This document shows positions 17,346 to 29,370 of a DNA stretch of 64,000 nucleotides, piece after piece. Numbering within the stretch: position 1 is the first letter of the stretch; every line of letters starts with the position of its first letter. This DNA is from Mesorhizobium liriopis (GTDB taxonomy: Bacteria; Pseudomonadota; Alphaproteobacteria; Rhizobiales; Rhizobiaceae). The notes beneath the pieces were generated by a model. That model was not told the DNA's origin. It did not search any database and saw only the letters and a program-made list of their open reading frames with translations. Both the position numbers and the translations under genes were made by a program. The DNA lies in contig NZ_JAMXQS010000003.1 in assembly GCF_024053505.1 (NCBI RefSeq), positions 372,001 to 436,000 of the forward strand, given 5' to 3'.

Positions 17346-18878
17346 ATGAAGCACTGGCACAAGGCGATCACTCTGGCTGCGGCAGCGGCACTCTCCACCG
17401 CGGCCGCTTACGCGCAGGAGCCGCAACGCGGTGGCGTGATCGATGTGGCAACGATCGGCGAGCCGCCGACGCTCGACCCGATGGCCTCCACGGCCGATCT
17501 CGTCGGCATCGTGTCCCAGAACATCTTCGAAACGCTATTCACCTTCGGGACCGACTGGAAAGTCGTGCCGCTTCTGGCCGAAGCCATGCCCGAGATTTCG
17601 GATGAGGGCCGCGTCTACACGATCAAGCTCCGCCAGGGCGTGACCTTCCATGACGGCTCGGCGATGGATTCGGCAGACGTGCTCGCTTCGCTGCAGCGCT
17701 GGCAGAAGGTCGCCTCGCGCGGCCAGCAGGCGGCGGCGAACATCGCCTCGATCGAGGCGCCCGACGCGCAGACGATCCGCATCACGCTGAAGGAACCCTA
17801 CGCGCCGCTCCTGTCGCTGCTCGCCTTCAACAACTCCGCAGCCGTTGTCCTGCCGTCGGAAAACATGGCCGTGCCCATGGAAAAGCCGGTCGGCACCGGT
17901 CCCTATATGCTGAAGGAGCGCAAGCCCGACCAGTATATCCAGCTCGCCCGCTTCGACGCCTACAAGGGGCGCGAGGATGCCTCCGATTTCTATGGCGGCG
18001 CGCGCCACCAGTATCTCGACGAGATCCGCTTCGTGCCGGTGCCGGACCCCAACACCCGCGTCGAGGGTGCCGTCGCGGGCCAGTTCGCCTACGCGGATTC
18101 GATCCCCGTGGAGTCGGTCGGCCGCCTGACGGGCGACAAGACGGAAGCCGTGACGCTCAAGCCCTTCGGCTGGCCGGTCTTCGTGATGAACACCAAGGAA
18201 GGCCTGCTGTCGGACGTCGCCAAGCGCCGTGCGGTGCTGACCGCTCTCAACCCGGAAGACCTTCTGATCGCGGGCTTCGGCACCAGCGACTTCTACGCGG
18301 TCGATGGCTCCCTTTACCCGGAAGGCTATGCCTGGAACAACAAGGAAGGCGTCGAGGCATACGGCCAGGGCGACCCGGAAAAGGCTGCGACGGCCCTTTC
18401 CGAAGCCGGCTATGACGGCACCACGCCCTTGCGCATCCTGACGAGCCGCCAATACGAGTTCCACTACAAGATGGCGGAGGTCGCCGCCGAATATCTCAAG
18501 CTCGCGGGCTTCCAGGTGAAGCTCGACGTGGTGGACTGGGCGACACTCACCCAGCGACGCCAGGACCCGAAGGCCTGGGACATCTTCATCAGCCACTCGC
18601 CCTTCCTGCCCGAGCCGTCATTGATCGGCGTGATGCAGGACACCTCGCCCGGCTGGTGGGTGAGCGAAGCCAAGACCGCGGCGCTCAAGGCGTTCAACGC
18701 CGAGTCCGATCCGGCCAAGCGCGCCGAACTCTTCGGCGCGGTGCAGAAGGTGTTCTATGACGAAGTGCCCGCCTTCAAGGTCGGCGACTTCAACGCGGTC
18801 GCCGCCAAGTCGCCCAAGCTGCAGGGCGTGACGCCGGCCCCCTGGCCCTATTTCTGGAACGCGTATCTCGCGAAGTAA
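17346..18878 (+). CDS. Peptide/opine-type ABC transporter substrate-binding protein
   Basis: This 510-residue family-5 (DppA/OppA-like) binding protein has a signal peptide cut near AYAQE (residue 23). It carries the family opening GGVIDVATIGEPPTLDPM and the core YTIKLRQGVTFHDGSAMDSADV. The class binds di- and oligopeptides, opines, glycosides or other amides, so the ligand is open. It is the first gene of a plus-strand operon with two permeases, a deacetylase-like hydrolase, two ATPases and a RidA protein. A perfect hairpin separates it from the first permease. Confidence 0.92.
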   Translation: MKHWHKAITLAAAAALSTAAAYAQEPQRGGVIDVATIGEPPTLDPMASTADLVGIVSQNIFETLFTFGTDWKVVPLLAEAMPEISDEGRVYTIKLRQGVTFHDGSAMDSADVLASLQRWQKVASRGQQAAANIASIEAPDAQTIRITLKEPYAPLLSLLAFNNSAAVVLPSENMAVPMEKPVGTGPYMLKERKPDQYIQLARFDAYKGREDASDFYGGARHQYLDEIRFVPVPDPNTRVEGAVAGQFAYADSIPVESVGRLTGDKTEAVTLKPFGWPVFVMNTKEGLLSDVAKRRAVLTALNPEDLLIAGFGTSDFYAVDGSLYPEGYAWNNKEGVEAYGQGDPEKAATALSEAGYDGTTPLRILTSRQYEFHYKMAEVAAEYLKLAGFQVKLDVVDWATLTQRRQDPKAWDIFISHSPFLPEPSLIGVMQDTSPGWWVSEAKTAALKAFNAESDPAKRAELFGAVQKVFYDEVPAFKVGDFNAVAAKSPKLQGVTPAPWPYFWNAYLAK

Positions 18879-18903
18879 GCGCGACGCTCACCCAGCCAGA
18901 GAG

Positions 18904-18928
18904 GATGCCGCAACACCCTTGCGGCATC
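18904..18928 (+). other. Intercistronic stem-loop after the binding-protein gene
   Basis: GATGCCGCAA (18904-18913) and TTGCGGCATC (18919-18928) form a perfect 10-base stem with a 5-base loop. No T-run follows, and the operon continues 22 bases later. It is best read as an mRNA-protecting or partial termination hairpin that raises binding-protein yield. Confidence 0.6.
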
Positions 18929-18950
18929 GCTCCCCGAGCCCGGCCAAGCC

Positions 18951-19892
18951 ATGATCAGAACCATATCCCATCGCCTTCTCGGCATGCTCGTCGTCATGCT
19001 GCTCGTGGTCACGATCGTATTCGTGATCGTGCGCATCACGCCCGGCGATCCGGCGGCTGTCATGCTCGGTCCCGACGCGACATCGGCCGATATCGCAGCG
19101 CTGCGCACCCAGCTCGGCCTCGACCGGCCGCTTCTCGTCCAGTATTTTCAGTACTTGGCCGACGTTGTGCGCGGTGATTTCGGGCAATCAATTTTCCTGG
19201 GCCAGCCGGTCCTGCGCGCGCTGGCCGACCGCGCCGAACCGACCTTCTTCCTGACCCTCTTCTCGCTCGGCATCGCGGTCGCCATCGCGCTGCCCATCGG
19301 CATCTATTCGGCCTATAGGCGCGGCTCGGCCTTCGACCAGTCGGCGACCACGGTGGCGATGCTCGCCGCCAGCATTCCGAGCTTCTGGCTGGGCCTGTTG
19401 ATGATCCAGTTCTTCGCGGTGAAGCTCGGCTGGTTTCCGACATCCGGCTATGGCGGCCCCGGCGCCAGCTTCGCCACGCGGCTCGGCCATCTGGTGCTGC
19501 CGGCCTTTGCGCTCGGCATCGTGTCGTCCGCCCTCATCATCCGCTTCACCCGCGCTTCCATGCTCGACGTGCTCAACGACGATTACGTGCGCACCGCCCG
19601 CTCCAAGGGCATGGGCGAGGCGCGCGTGATCCTGCGCCATGCGCTCAAGAACGCGATGATCCCGATCCTCACCATTATCGGCTTGACCGCAGCCCTCCTG
19701 ATCTCGGGCGCGGTGGTGACAGAAACCGTGTTCTCGCTGCCCGGCGTCGGCAATCTGGTGGTGAATGCCGTTCTGCGCCGCGACTATCCGGTCATCCAAG
19801 GCGCGCTTCTGGTGGTCGCCGGCCTTTACGTTCTTATCAATTTCCTGATCGACATGCTCTACATCCTCGTCGATCCGCGGGTGCGCTACTGA
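18951..19892 (+). CDS. ABC transporter permease (DppB type)
   Basis: A 313-residue permease with an N-terminal helix at about 9-30 (LLGMLVVMLLVVTIVFVIVR), the DppB-type RITPGDPAAVMLGPDA block, five further helices, and the coupling loop YVRTARSKGMGEARVILRHALKNA. It ends with YILVDPRVRY, as is usual for DppB. One base overlaps the partner permease (TGATG), showing coupled translation. Confidence 0.93.
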   Translation: MIRTISHRLLGMLVVMLLVVTIVFVIVRITPGDPAAVMLGPDATSADIAALRTQLGLDRPLLVQYFQYLADVVRGDFGQSIFLGQPVLRALADRAEPTFFLTLFSLGIAVAIALPIGIYSAYRRGSAFDQSATTVAMLAASIPSFWLGLLMIQFFAVKLGWFPTSGYGGPGASFATRLGHLVLPAFALGIVSSALIIRFTRASMLDVLNDDYVRTARSKGMGEARVILRHALKNAMIPILTIIGLTAALLISGAVVTETVFSLPGVGNLVVNAVLRRDYPVIQGALLVVAGLYVLINFLIDMLYILVDPRVRY

Positions 19893-20764
19893 TGGCGGCG
19901 ACCATGACAGCGGCAATGCCCGCCAGCGGCCGAAGCCAGTTCCTGCGCAGCCTGCTGCGGCGCAAGCCCGTGGTGATCGGACTGGCCGTGCTCCTGCTGA
20001 TCCTTCTGCTCGCGCTTTTCGGGCCGATGCTTTCGCCCTATGCGGCGTCCAAGCTCTCGCTCGCGAGCCGCCTCAAACCGCCCTCGCCCGAACACTGGCT
20101 CGGCACGGACGATTTTGGGCGCGACGTCCTGACCCGCCTTGCGGTCGCCGGCCGGTTGTCGCTGCTGGTCGGCTTCTCGGTCGTGGTCGTATCCTGCGTG
20201 ATCGGCGTGACGCTCGGCCTCCTCGCCGGCTTCTTTCGCCGCCTCGACACACCGGTCGCTCGCCTGATCGACGCGATGATGGCCTTCCCCGATATCCTGC
20301 TCGCGATCGCGCTCGTTGCCGCCCTTGGGCCCTCGGTCGTCAACGTCATCGCAGCCCTCGGCATCGTCTATGCCCCGCGCCTTGCCCGCATCGTGCGCGC
20401 CTCGACGCTCGTGATCCGCGAGCTGCCTTATGTGGAAGCGGCGCGTGCGCTCGGTGTCTCGACGCCGCGCATCATGGTGCGCCACGTGCTGCGCAACCTG
20501 CTCTCGCCCATCCTCGTGCAGAGCACCTTCATCTTCGCTTCCGCCATGCTGGCCGAAGCCGGACTGTCATTCCTCGGCGTCGGCGTTTCGCCCAGCGTGC
20601 CGACCTGGGGCACCATGATCGCGCAAGGCCGCCAATATCTCGATCAGGCGAGCTGGATCATGTTCTTTCCCGGCCTCGCCATCGTCTGCGCCGTTCTTTC
20701 GCTGCAACTCGTGGGCGACGGCTTGCGTGACCTCCTCGACCCCCGCCTAAGCAAGGATATCTGA
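19892..20764 (+). CDS. ABC transporter permease (DppC type)
   Basis: A 290-residue DppC-type permease: the N-terminal cytosolic stretch and first helix (VIGLAVLLLILLLALFG), the periplasmic HWLGTDDFGRDVLTRL motif found in nearly all DppC proteins, and the coupling loop YVEAARALGVSTPRIMVRHVL. It ends LLDPRLSKDI. It overlaps the previous gene by one base, and the hydrolase follows four bases on. Confidence 0.93.
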   Translation: MAATMTAAMPASGRSQFLRSLLRRKPVVIGLAVLLLILLLALFGPMLSPYAASKLSLASRLKPPSPEHWLGTDDFGRDVLTRLAVAGRLSLLVGFSVVVVSCVIGVTLGLLAGFFRRLDTPVARLIDAMMAFPDILLAIALVAALGPSVVNVIAALGIVYAPRLARIVRASTLVIRELPYVEAARALGVSTPRIMVRHVLRNLLSPILVQSTFIFASAMLAEAGLSFLGVGVSPSVPTWGTMIAQGRQYLDQASWIMFFPGLAIVCAVLSLQLVGDGLRDLLDPRLSKDI

Positions 20765-20767
20765 GCC

Positions 20768-21963
20768 TTGGCCCCATCCCCCATACTCATCCGCAATGTG
20801 CGCCCTGTCGGCTTCACTCCGAACACCGCGCCACAGGCCGCCACCGACATCCTCGTCGGCACTGATGGTCTCATCAAGCAGGTCGGCCCCTCGCTGATTG
20901 CGAGCCCTGGCGCGCAAGTCATCGACGGCGGGGGCGGCTATGTCTCGCCCGGCTGGACCGACCTTCACGCCCATGTCTGGCATGGCGGCACGGATATCTC
21001 GATCAAGCCGCGCCATGCCGGCCTCGAGCGCGGCGTGACCACCATCGTCGATGCGGGCTCGGCCGGCGAGGCCACCTTCCACGGCTTTCGCGAATACATC
21101 ATAGAGCCCGCGCCCGAGCGCATCCTGGCCTTTCTCAATATCGGCTCCATCGGCCTCGTCGCCTGCAACCGCGTGAGCGAACTGATCGACATCCGCTCGA
21201 TCGACATCGACCGCACGCTCGCCGTGGCGGAAGCCAATCGCGACCTGATCGTCGGCATCAAGTGCCGCGCGAGCCATGTGATCCTCGGCTCCTGGGGCAT
21301 CACGCCGGTGAAGGTCGCCAAGAAGGTCGCCAAGATCCTCAAGCTGCCGATGATGATCCATGTCGGCGAGCCGCCACCCACCTACGACGAGATCCTCGAA
21401 CTGCTCCGCCCCGGCGACATCATCACCCACTGCTTCAACGGCAAGGCGGGCGGCTCGATCATCGAGGATGAGGATCTGTGGGATCTCGTCAGCAAATGCG
21501 CCGATCAGGGCATCCGCCTCGATGTCGGCCATGGCGGCGCGTCGTTCTCGTTCAAGGTGGCGGAAGTGGCCATCGAGCGCGGGCTGATGCCGTTCTCGAT
21601 CTCGACCGACCTGCACGGCCATTCGCTGAACGGCCCGGTCTGGGACATGGCGACTACCATGTCCAAGCTCCTCTCGGTCGGCATGCCGTTCGAGGCGGTG
21701 GTGACCGCTTCCACGACAGCGCCCATGTCGGCGGTCGGCCTCAAGACCGAGAACCTGCTCGGCATCGGCACTAAGGCCGAACTCACCGTGTTCGACCTCG
21801 TGGGCAGCGACCTCAAGGTGCGTGACTCGCAAGGGGCGACCGCGACGCTCAAAGAGATGTTCGAGCCGCGTTGGGCCGTGATGGGAAGCAACGCCGTTCG
21901 TGCCGCGCGCCACATGCCGAAGGAAGGCACGGCAGTGGTCTGCACCTGCGGAGCGCATAACTG

Positions 21964-21964
<1 letters not shown>
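20768..21964 (+). CDS. Amidohydrolase/deacetylase family metallohydrolase (EF_0837-like)
   Basis: The 398-residue product belongs to the amidohydrolase superfamily. It has the metal motif TDLHAHVWHGG near residue 60, a lysine in GIKCRASHV that could be the bridging carboxylated lysine, metal histidines in MMIHVGEPPPTYDE and ITHCFNGKAGG, and an acidic site in FSISTDLHGHS. The overall sequence matches the EF_0837/AHA_3915 group, whose members often sit beside a SelA-like PLP enzyme, as here. The group removes acyl groups or opens cyclic amides of amino-acid-like compounds. The gene is inserted between permeases and ATPases, so it probably processes the imported substrate. Confidence 0.85.
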
Positions 21965-22979
<1,015 letters not shown>

Positions 22980-22983
<4 letters not shown>

Positions 22984-23975
22984 GCACCCTCGCACACACC
23001 AGTTCCGAGGCTCCGCTGCTCTCAGTGAAGAACCTCGAAACCTACTTCCCGCTGTCGCACGGCACGGTGCGCGCGGTGGACGGCGTTTCGTTCGAAGTGC
23101 GGCGCGGCACCATCGTCGGCCTCGTGGGCGAGTCGGGCTCGGGCAAGACCACGCTCGGCCGCTCGATCCTGCGGCTGGTGGAACCCACGGGCGGCGAGGC
23201 GCGCTTCGAGGACAAAGATTTGCTGACCCTTTCGCCCCGCGAGATGCGGGCCTATCGTCGGCGATTGCAGATCATCTTCCAGGATCCCTATTCGAGCCTC
23301 AACCCGCGCATGCGGGTCGGGGCGATCCTGGCGGAAGCGCTCGACACGCATGGGCTCGCCAAGGGGTCCGCCCGCGCGCCCCGCATCGCCGAACTCCTGA
23401 CCCGCGTCGGCCTTTCGCCCGAGCACGCGAAACGCTTTCCGCATGAATTCTCCGGCGGCCAGCGCCAACGCATCGGCATCGCGCGCGCCTTGGCCGTCGA
23501 GCCCGAGCTGATCGTGGCCGACGAGCCGGTCTCCGCGCTCGATGTTTCCGTGCAAGCGCAGATCCTCAACCTGATGCAGGAACTGCAAAAGGAATTCGGG
23601 CTAACCATGCTTTTCGTCGCCCACGACCTGTCGGTGGTGGAATATCTCTGCGACGAGGTGGTGGTCATGTATCTCGGCCGCATCATGGAGCGCGGCCCGA
23701 GCGCGCAGGTGTACAGCCGCCCGCGCCATCCCTACACCAAGGCGCTCCTGGCGACCGCGCCCATTCCCGACCCGACCGTCAAGCGCGAGCGCATCATTCT
23801 CAAGGGCGACATTCCGAGCCCGCTCGACCCGCCCTCGGGTTGCGTCTTCCGCACGCGCTGCCCCTACGCCGCGCCGATCTGCGCCGAGAACCGCCCGCCC
23901 GACGAGGCGGTCGGTCTCGATCATTTCGTGGCCTGCGTCCGCAAGGACGAGCTAGCCACTTCGGGCGAGCTTTGA
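22980..23975 (+). CDS. ABC transporter ATP-binding protein (OppF/DppF type)
   Basis: The start is the ATG at 22980 within the ATGA overlap with the previous stop; earlier in-frame codons would lie inside the preceding gene. The 331-residue product has Walker [25 protein letters not shown], the signature [10 protein letters not shown], Walker [13 protein letters not shown], and the C-terminal [14 protein letters not shown] cysteine motif. It is the second NBD of the heterodimer that drives this importer. Confidence 0.93.
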
Positions 23976-24014
23976 GAGTGCCAGCCCTTCTACACGCCTA
24001 CCAGGAGTTATTCA

Positions 24015-24512
24015 TTGTCCGTGTCCGAACTTTCATCCGATGTTCTCGAAGCCGAAACGCCCGCCGATCGTTTGGCCTCGCTCGGCATCACGCTTCCCGC
24101 CTCGCCCCCGCCGGTGGCGAATTTCGTGACGCACGTCTTCGAGGACAGATTGCTATACCTCTCCGGACAAGGCCCGCGCGAGGCGGATGGGCGGATGCAT
24201 CGGGGCAAGGTCGGCGCGGACGTTTCCGTGGAAGAGGCCTACGCCCATGCAAGGCTGACGGGCATCAACCTCCTGGCCGTGATGCAGGAGGCGCTGGGCG
24301 ATCTTACCCGCGTGCGGCGCGTGGTGAAGCTGCTCGGCATGGTCAACGCTGAGCCCGATTTCGCCGACCACCCCGCCGTCATCAATGGCTGCTCCGACCT
24401 CCTGGTCGAAGTGTTCGGCGACAAGGGCCGCCATGCCCGCTCGGCCGTCGGCTTCGGGTCGCTTCCCGGCCGCATCACGGTCGAGATCGAAGCCATCGTG
24501 GCAATTGATTGA
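24015..24512 (+). CDS. RidA/YjgF-family protein
   Basis: A 165-residue RidA-superfamily member of the YjgH/Rid-like type: LASLGITLPASPPPVANFV, LYLSGQGPREADG, NLLAVMQEALGDLTRVRRVVKLLGMVN, and a C-terminal RSAVGFGSLPGRITVEIEAIVAI. The arginine of the RidA active site is retained near RSAVG. RidA proteins hydrolyse reactive enamine/imine intermediates made by PLP lyases, which fits the SelA-like lyase nearby. The start is a TTG at 24015, with AGGAG seven bases before it; a GTG at 24021 is the alternative. It is the last gene of the operon, convergent with the IclR gene after 6 bases. Confidence 0.9.
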   Translation: MSVSELSSDVLEAETPADRLASLGITLPASPPPVANFVTHVFEDRLLYLSGQGPREADGRMHRGKVGADVSVEEAYAHARLTGINLLAVMQEALGDLTRVRRVVKLLGMVNAEPDFADHPAVINGCSDLLVEVFGDKGRHARSAVGFGSLPGRITVEIEAIVAID

Positions 24513-24518
24513 ATGAGA

Positions 24519-25346
24519 CTACTTCCAGCCGAGCCTTGCTTCGATGCGCCGTGCGGAAGAGCGCACGGCATCCGCATAGCGCTCGCGCGCCTCGGCGACT
24601 TTAAACTCCGGCAGCACCACGGAGACGGTGGCGGCACAAGCCTGCGCCCGATCGAGGATGGGAGCGGCCACGCAGGCCACCGAATAGGCGGACTCGCCCG
24701 CCTGGATCGAAAGCCGCTCGTGAAGCGCCTGCGCCGACTGCGCGGCGAGCGTTTCCGCATTAAGTTCCGCGCGGCCCGTGGGCGAGGCCTTCGCGCAACG
24801 GCGGAACAGCTCGATCCGCTCCGCCTCGTTCAGGTGCCCGACCAGAAGCCGGCCCGAGGCCACCCAGTTGAGCGGAATGCGCGAGCCGACGCGCGAGGTG
24901 ACCTGGAAATGGTCGCGCCCCTCGGCCATCGCGAGCACCACCATCATGTCCCCGTCGCGCCCGCAGATCTGGATGGTCTCGCCGAGTTCGCGGTTGAGGT
25001 CGATCATCTCCTCCTTGGCGATGGAAAGCAGGTCGAGGCTCTGCTCATAGGCAAGCCCATAATGGTAGAGGCGAGGCCCCAGCCAGACCGCCCCGTTCCC
25101 GGCGCGCACCAGCAACTGCTTTTCGACCAGATCCTCCACGATCGTGTAGATCGTCGAAAGCGGCGCGCCGACGGTCTGCGCCAGCTCGTAAGCCGTCGCG
25201 GGGCGGCCGGTGTCGCGCAGCTGATCCATGATCTGCAGCATCCGGTCGATGCCGCTCACGCGCGAGCGCCGTGCGGGCGCGTCTTCCGCTGCAACCGGGT
25301 CGCTCGCCAAGTTGCTCGCCTGTCGGGCGAGATGGGCTCCGCTCAT
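24519..25346 (-). CDS. IclR-family transcriptional regulator
   Basis: A 275-residue regulator with an N-terminal helix-turn-helix (TAYELAQTVGAPLSTIYTIVEDLVEKQLL) and a C-terminal IclR effector domain. I chose the ATG at 25346, preceded by AAGGAAACGAG. The longer frame from 25439 would begin three bases from the divergent PLP-enzyme gene and leave no promoter. It lies between the RidA gene (convergent) and the SelA-like gene (divergent), so it probably controls both the transporter operon and the lyase. Confidence 0.9.
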   Translation of the reverse strand: MSGAHLARQASNLASDPVAAEDAPARRSRVSGIDRMLQIMDQLRDTGRPATAYELAQTVGAPLSTIYTIVEDLVEKQLLVRAGNGAVWLGPRLYHYGLAYEQSLDLLSIAKEEMIDLNRELGETIQICGRDGDMMVVLAMAEGRDHFQVTSRVGSRIPLNWVASGRLLVGHLNEAERIELFRRCAKASPTGRAELNAETLAAQSAQALHERLSIQAGESAYSVACVAAPILDRAQACAATVSVVLPEFKVAEARERYADAVRSSARRIEARLGWK

Positions 25347-25441
25347 GATCCGCTCGTTTCCTTGAAGACTTCTCTTGGCAGAGAACCATACCCATCCGCG
25401 CGCGGTGAAGAAACCGCTGCGGCCAAAAAGGATTTCCACTC

Positions 25442-26638
25442 ATGACCGACGACATCCGCCTGAAGATGGGCCTGCGCCCGGTGATCAACGTGTCGGGCAC
25501 GATGACCTCGCTGGGCGCCTCGATTGTGGTGCCCGAAGCGGTCGCGGCGGTGACGGCGGCCCTGCCGCAATTCATCGAGATCAACGACCTGCAGAAGCAT
25601 GCGAGCCGCACCATCGCACGGCTCACGGGGGGCGAAGCGGGTTTCGTGACTGCATCCTGCGCCGCCGCCATCACGTTGTCGGTCGCCGGCACCATGACGG
25701 GCGACGACCGCGCGGCCATCGAGCGCCTGCCCGACACCTCACGGCTTCCGCGCGATGAGGTGGTGATCCAGTCCGGCCATATGGTCGGCTATGGCGCGCC
25801 GGTCGAGCAGGGCATCAGGCTGGCGGGTGCGAAGGTCGTGCCCGTAGGCCAGGCGACGAGTGCCGAGGCCTACCAGCTCGCAGGCGCGATCAACGAGCGC
25901 ACGGCGGCCGCCGTCTATGTCGTCTCGCATCACACGGTGCAGTACGGCCAGATGCCGCTCGCCGAATTCGCCGAGGTCGCGCATTCCAAGGGCGTACCGG
26001 TGATCGTGGATGCTGCCTCCGAATACGACCTGCGCGGGTTTCTGGCAGCAGGCGGGGACCTCGCGCTCTACTCCTCGCATAAGTTCTTGGGCGGTCCCAC
26101 TGGCGGCATCGTGGCGGGCCGAAAGGATCTCGTGCGCGCGGCCTACCTGCAGAACAGCGGCATCGGCCGCGGCATGAAGGTCGGCAAGGAAGGCATCGTT
26201 GGCACGATCGCAGCGCTCGAGGCTTGGGAACGCCGCGACCATGCCGGCATCCGCACTCGCGAGCAAGCAGCGCTCGACCTCTGGCAGGAAACGCTCGAGC
26301 CCTTCGAGGGCGTCAATCCGGTCATCGATCCCGATCCGACCAACAACCCGCTCGACCGTCTCAAGGTCTGGGTCGCGGCCGACGCCGCCCATATCACCGC
26401 CTGGGACCTAGCTGACCAGCTCGCGCGCCACGACACCCAGCCAATCATCGTCCGCGACCACGAGGTCGAGCACGGCTACTTCTATCTCGATCCCTGCAAC
26501 CTGCATCCCGGACAGGCCGAGATCGTCGCGGGCCGGCTGCGGGAAGAACTCGAAACCGCCCGCCGCTCGAACACGGTAATTGCGTCCGACTTCGCCGCGC
26601 GCCGCAAGCGCCGCGCCGTCAACACCTGGCCGGACTGA
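25442..26638 (+). CDS. SelA-like PLP-dependent lyase/transferase (DgaE-like family)
   Basis: The 398-residue protein is of the SelA-like fold-type-I PLP group. It opens [19 protein letters not shown]-style (here [19 protein letters not shown]), has [19 protein letters not shown], the cofactor aspartate in [14 protein letters not shown], and the Schiff-base lysine K214 in [12 protein letters not shown]. Characterised relatives include D-glucosaminate-6-phosphate ammonia-lyase. Selenocysteine synthase itself is longer and is not meant. With the deacetylase and RidA genes it suggests import, deacylation and then alpha,beta-elimination of an amino-acid or amino-sugar acid. AAGGAT precedes the ATG by nine bases. 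Confidence 0.85.
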   Translation: MTDDIRLKMGLRPVINVSGTMTSLGASIVVPEAVAAVTAALPQFIEINDLQKHASRTIARLTGGEAGFVTASCAAAITLSVAGTMTGDDRAAIERLPDTSRLPRDEVVIQSGHMVGYGAPVEQGIRLAGAKVVPVGQATSAEAYQLAGAINERTAAAVYVVSHHTVQYGQMPLAEFAEVAHSKGVPVIVDAASEYDLRGFLAAGGDLALYSSHKFLGGPTGGIVAGRKDLVRAAYLQNSGIGRGMKVGKEGIVGTIAALEAWERRDHAGIRTREQAALDLWQETLEPFEGVNPVIDPDPTNNPLDRLKVWVAADAAHITAWDLADQLARHDTQPIIVRDHEVEHGYFYLDPCNLHPGQAEIVAGRLREELETARRSNTVIASDFAARRKRRAVNTWPD

Positions 26639-26649
26639 GAGGCGCGAAA

Positions 26650-26686
26650 CGCCAGCCCTTCGCCCCTCGAAGGGTCTGGCGCCGTT

Positions 26687-26688
<2 letters not shown>
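26650..26688. terminator. Bidirectional intrinsic terminator
   Basis: CGCCAGCCCTTCG (from 26650) pairs with CGAAGGGTCTGGCG (26668-26681) with one bulged base, and CCGTTTT follows. It sits between the convergent SelA-like gene and fused ABC ATPase gene and can serve the plus-strand transcript. The minus-strand side lacks a comparable T-run. Confidence 0.75.
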
Positions 26689-28425
<1,737 letters not shown>

Positions 28426-28426
<1 letters not shown>

Positions 28427-29370
28427 CACTCGAACACGCAGCGCGGGAAGTAGAAGGACACCACCCAATTGGGCATGTCGACGATCTCGGAAATGCGAAG
28501 ATCGCCGCAGGTGGAGACCAGCATATAGGCGTCGACCGGATTGAGATTGTAGCGGGACGCCAGAAGCTCGACCATGTCGGTCACGGCCGCCCGCGCGCCT
28601 TCCATCAGGTCCGTGCCGATGCCGGTCGTGACCTCGTAACCCTTGATGTCGAGATGGCGCGTGACGGGGCCGGGCGTCGTGAAGCGCGGCATCTTCAGAC
28701 GCGCATCCTTCACGAGGTCGAGCTTGAGCACCACGTTCATCGGGCTTTCGATGGCCGTGCCGCAAACCTCGCCATCGCCTTGGGCGGCATGCGTGTCGCC
28801 CACGGAGAACAACGCGCCCGCCACCTCGACCGGCAGATAAAGCGTGGTGCCCGCCGCCAGATCGCGGATGTCGAGATTGCCGCCGACCCGGCGCGGCGGC
28901 ACCACCGAATGGTGCCCCATTTCCGCCGGTGCCACGCCGATCGTGCCGGCGAAGGGTTTCAGCGGCACGCGGCCATGGGTGCCGAAGGCGGAGGGCTCGA
29001 GCGTTTCGGGATCGTATTTCCAGAGCGTGAGTGCCGGGTCCTTGAACTGGTCGGCGAGGAGGCCGAAGCCCGGAATGTTCGCCGTCCAGCCGAAGCCCGA
29101 GGGCTTGAACTCCTCGATTGTCACCTTCAGCGCATCGCCCGGCTCCGCGCCCTCGACATAGATCGGCCCGGTGACCGGATTGATCTTGCCGAAATCGAGC
29201 GTGGAAACGTCTTCCACGGTGGAGCCGGCGGTCAATTGACCGCCGGAGGAATCATGGCACTCGAAGAAGATCGTCGAGCCCGGCGCCACCCGCTCGGCAG
29301 GGACATTGGTGTTGTCCCAGCCATAATGGAAGTGGCGTCCGTGAATGGTGTAGTCGCAATTACTGCACAT
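28426..29370 (-). CDS. Acetamidase/formamidase family protein
   Basis: A 314-residue FmdA/AmdA-family amidase. It has HFHYGWDNTNVPAERVAPGS at the start, DALKVTIEEFKPSGFGWTA, the family block GTIGVAPAEMGHHSVVPP, and GALFSVGDTHAAQGDGEVCGTAIE, with the metal-binding D-x-H-A-x-Q-G-D-G-E pattern. Family enzymes hydrolyse formamide, acetamide and related short amides. The start ATG at 29370 overlaps the end of the binding-protein gene by 11 bases. Association with an AmiC/AmiR-like pair supports amide catabolism as the job of the whole operon. Confidence 0.9.
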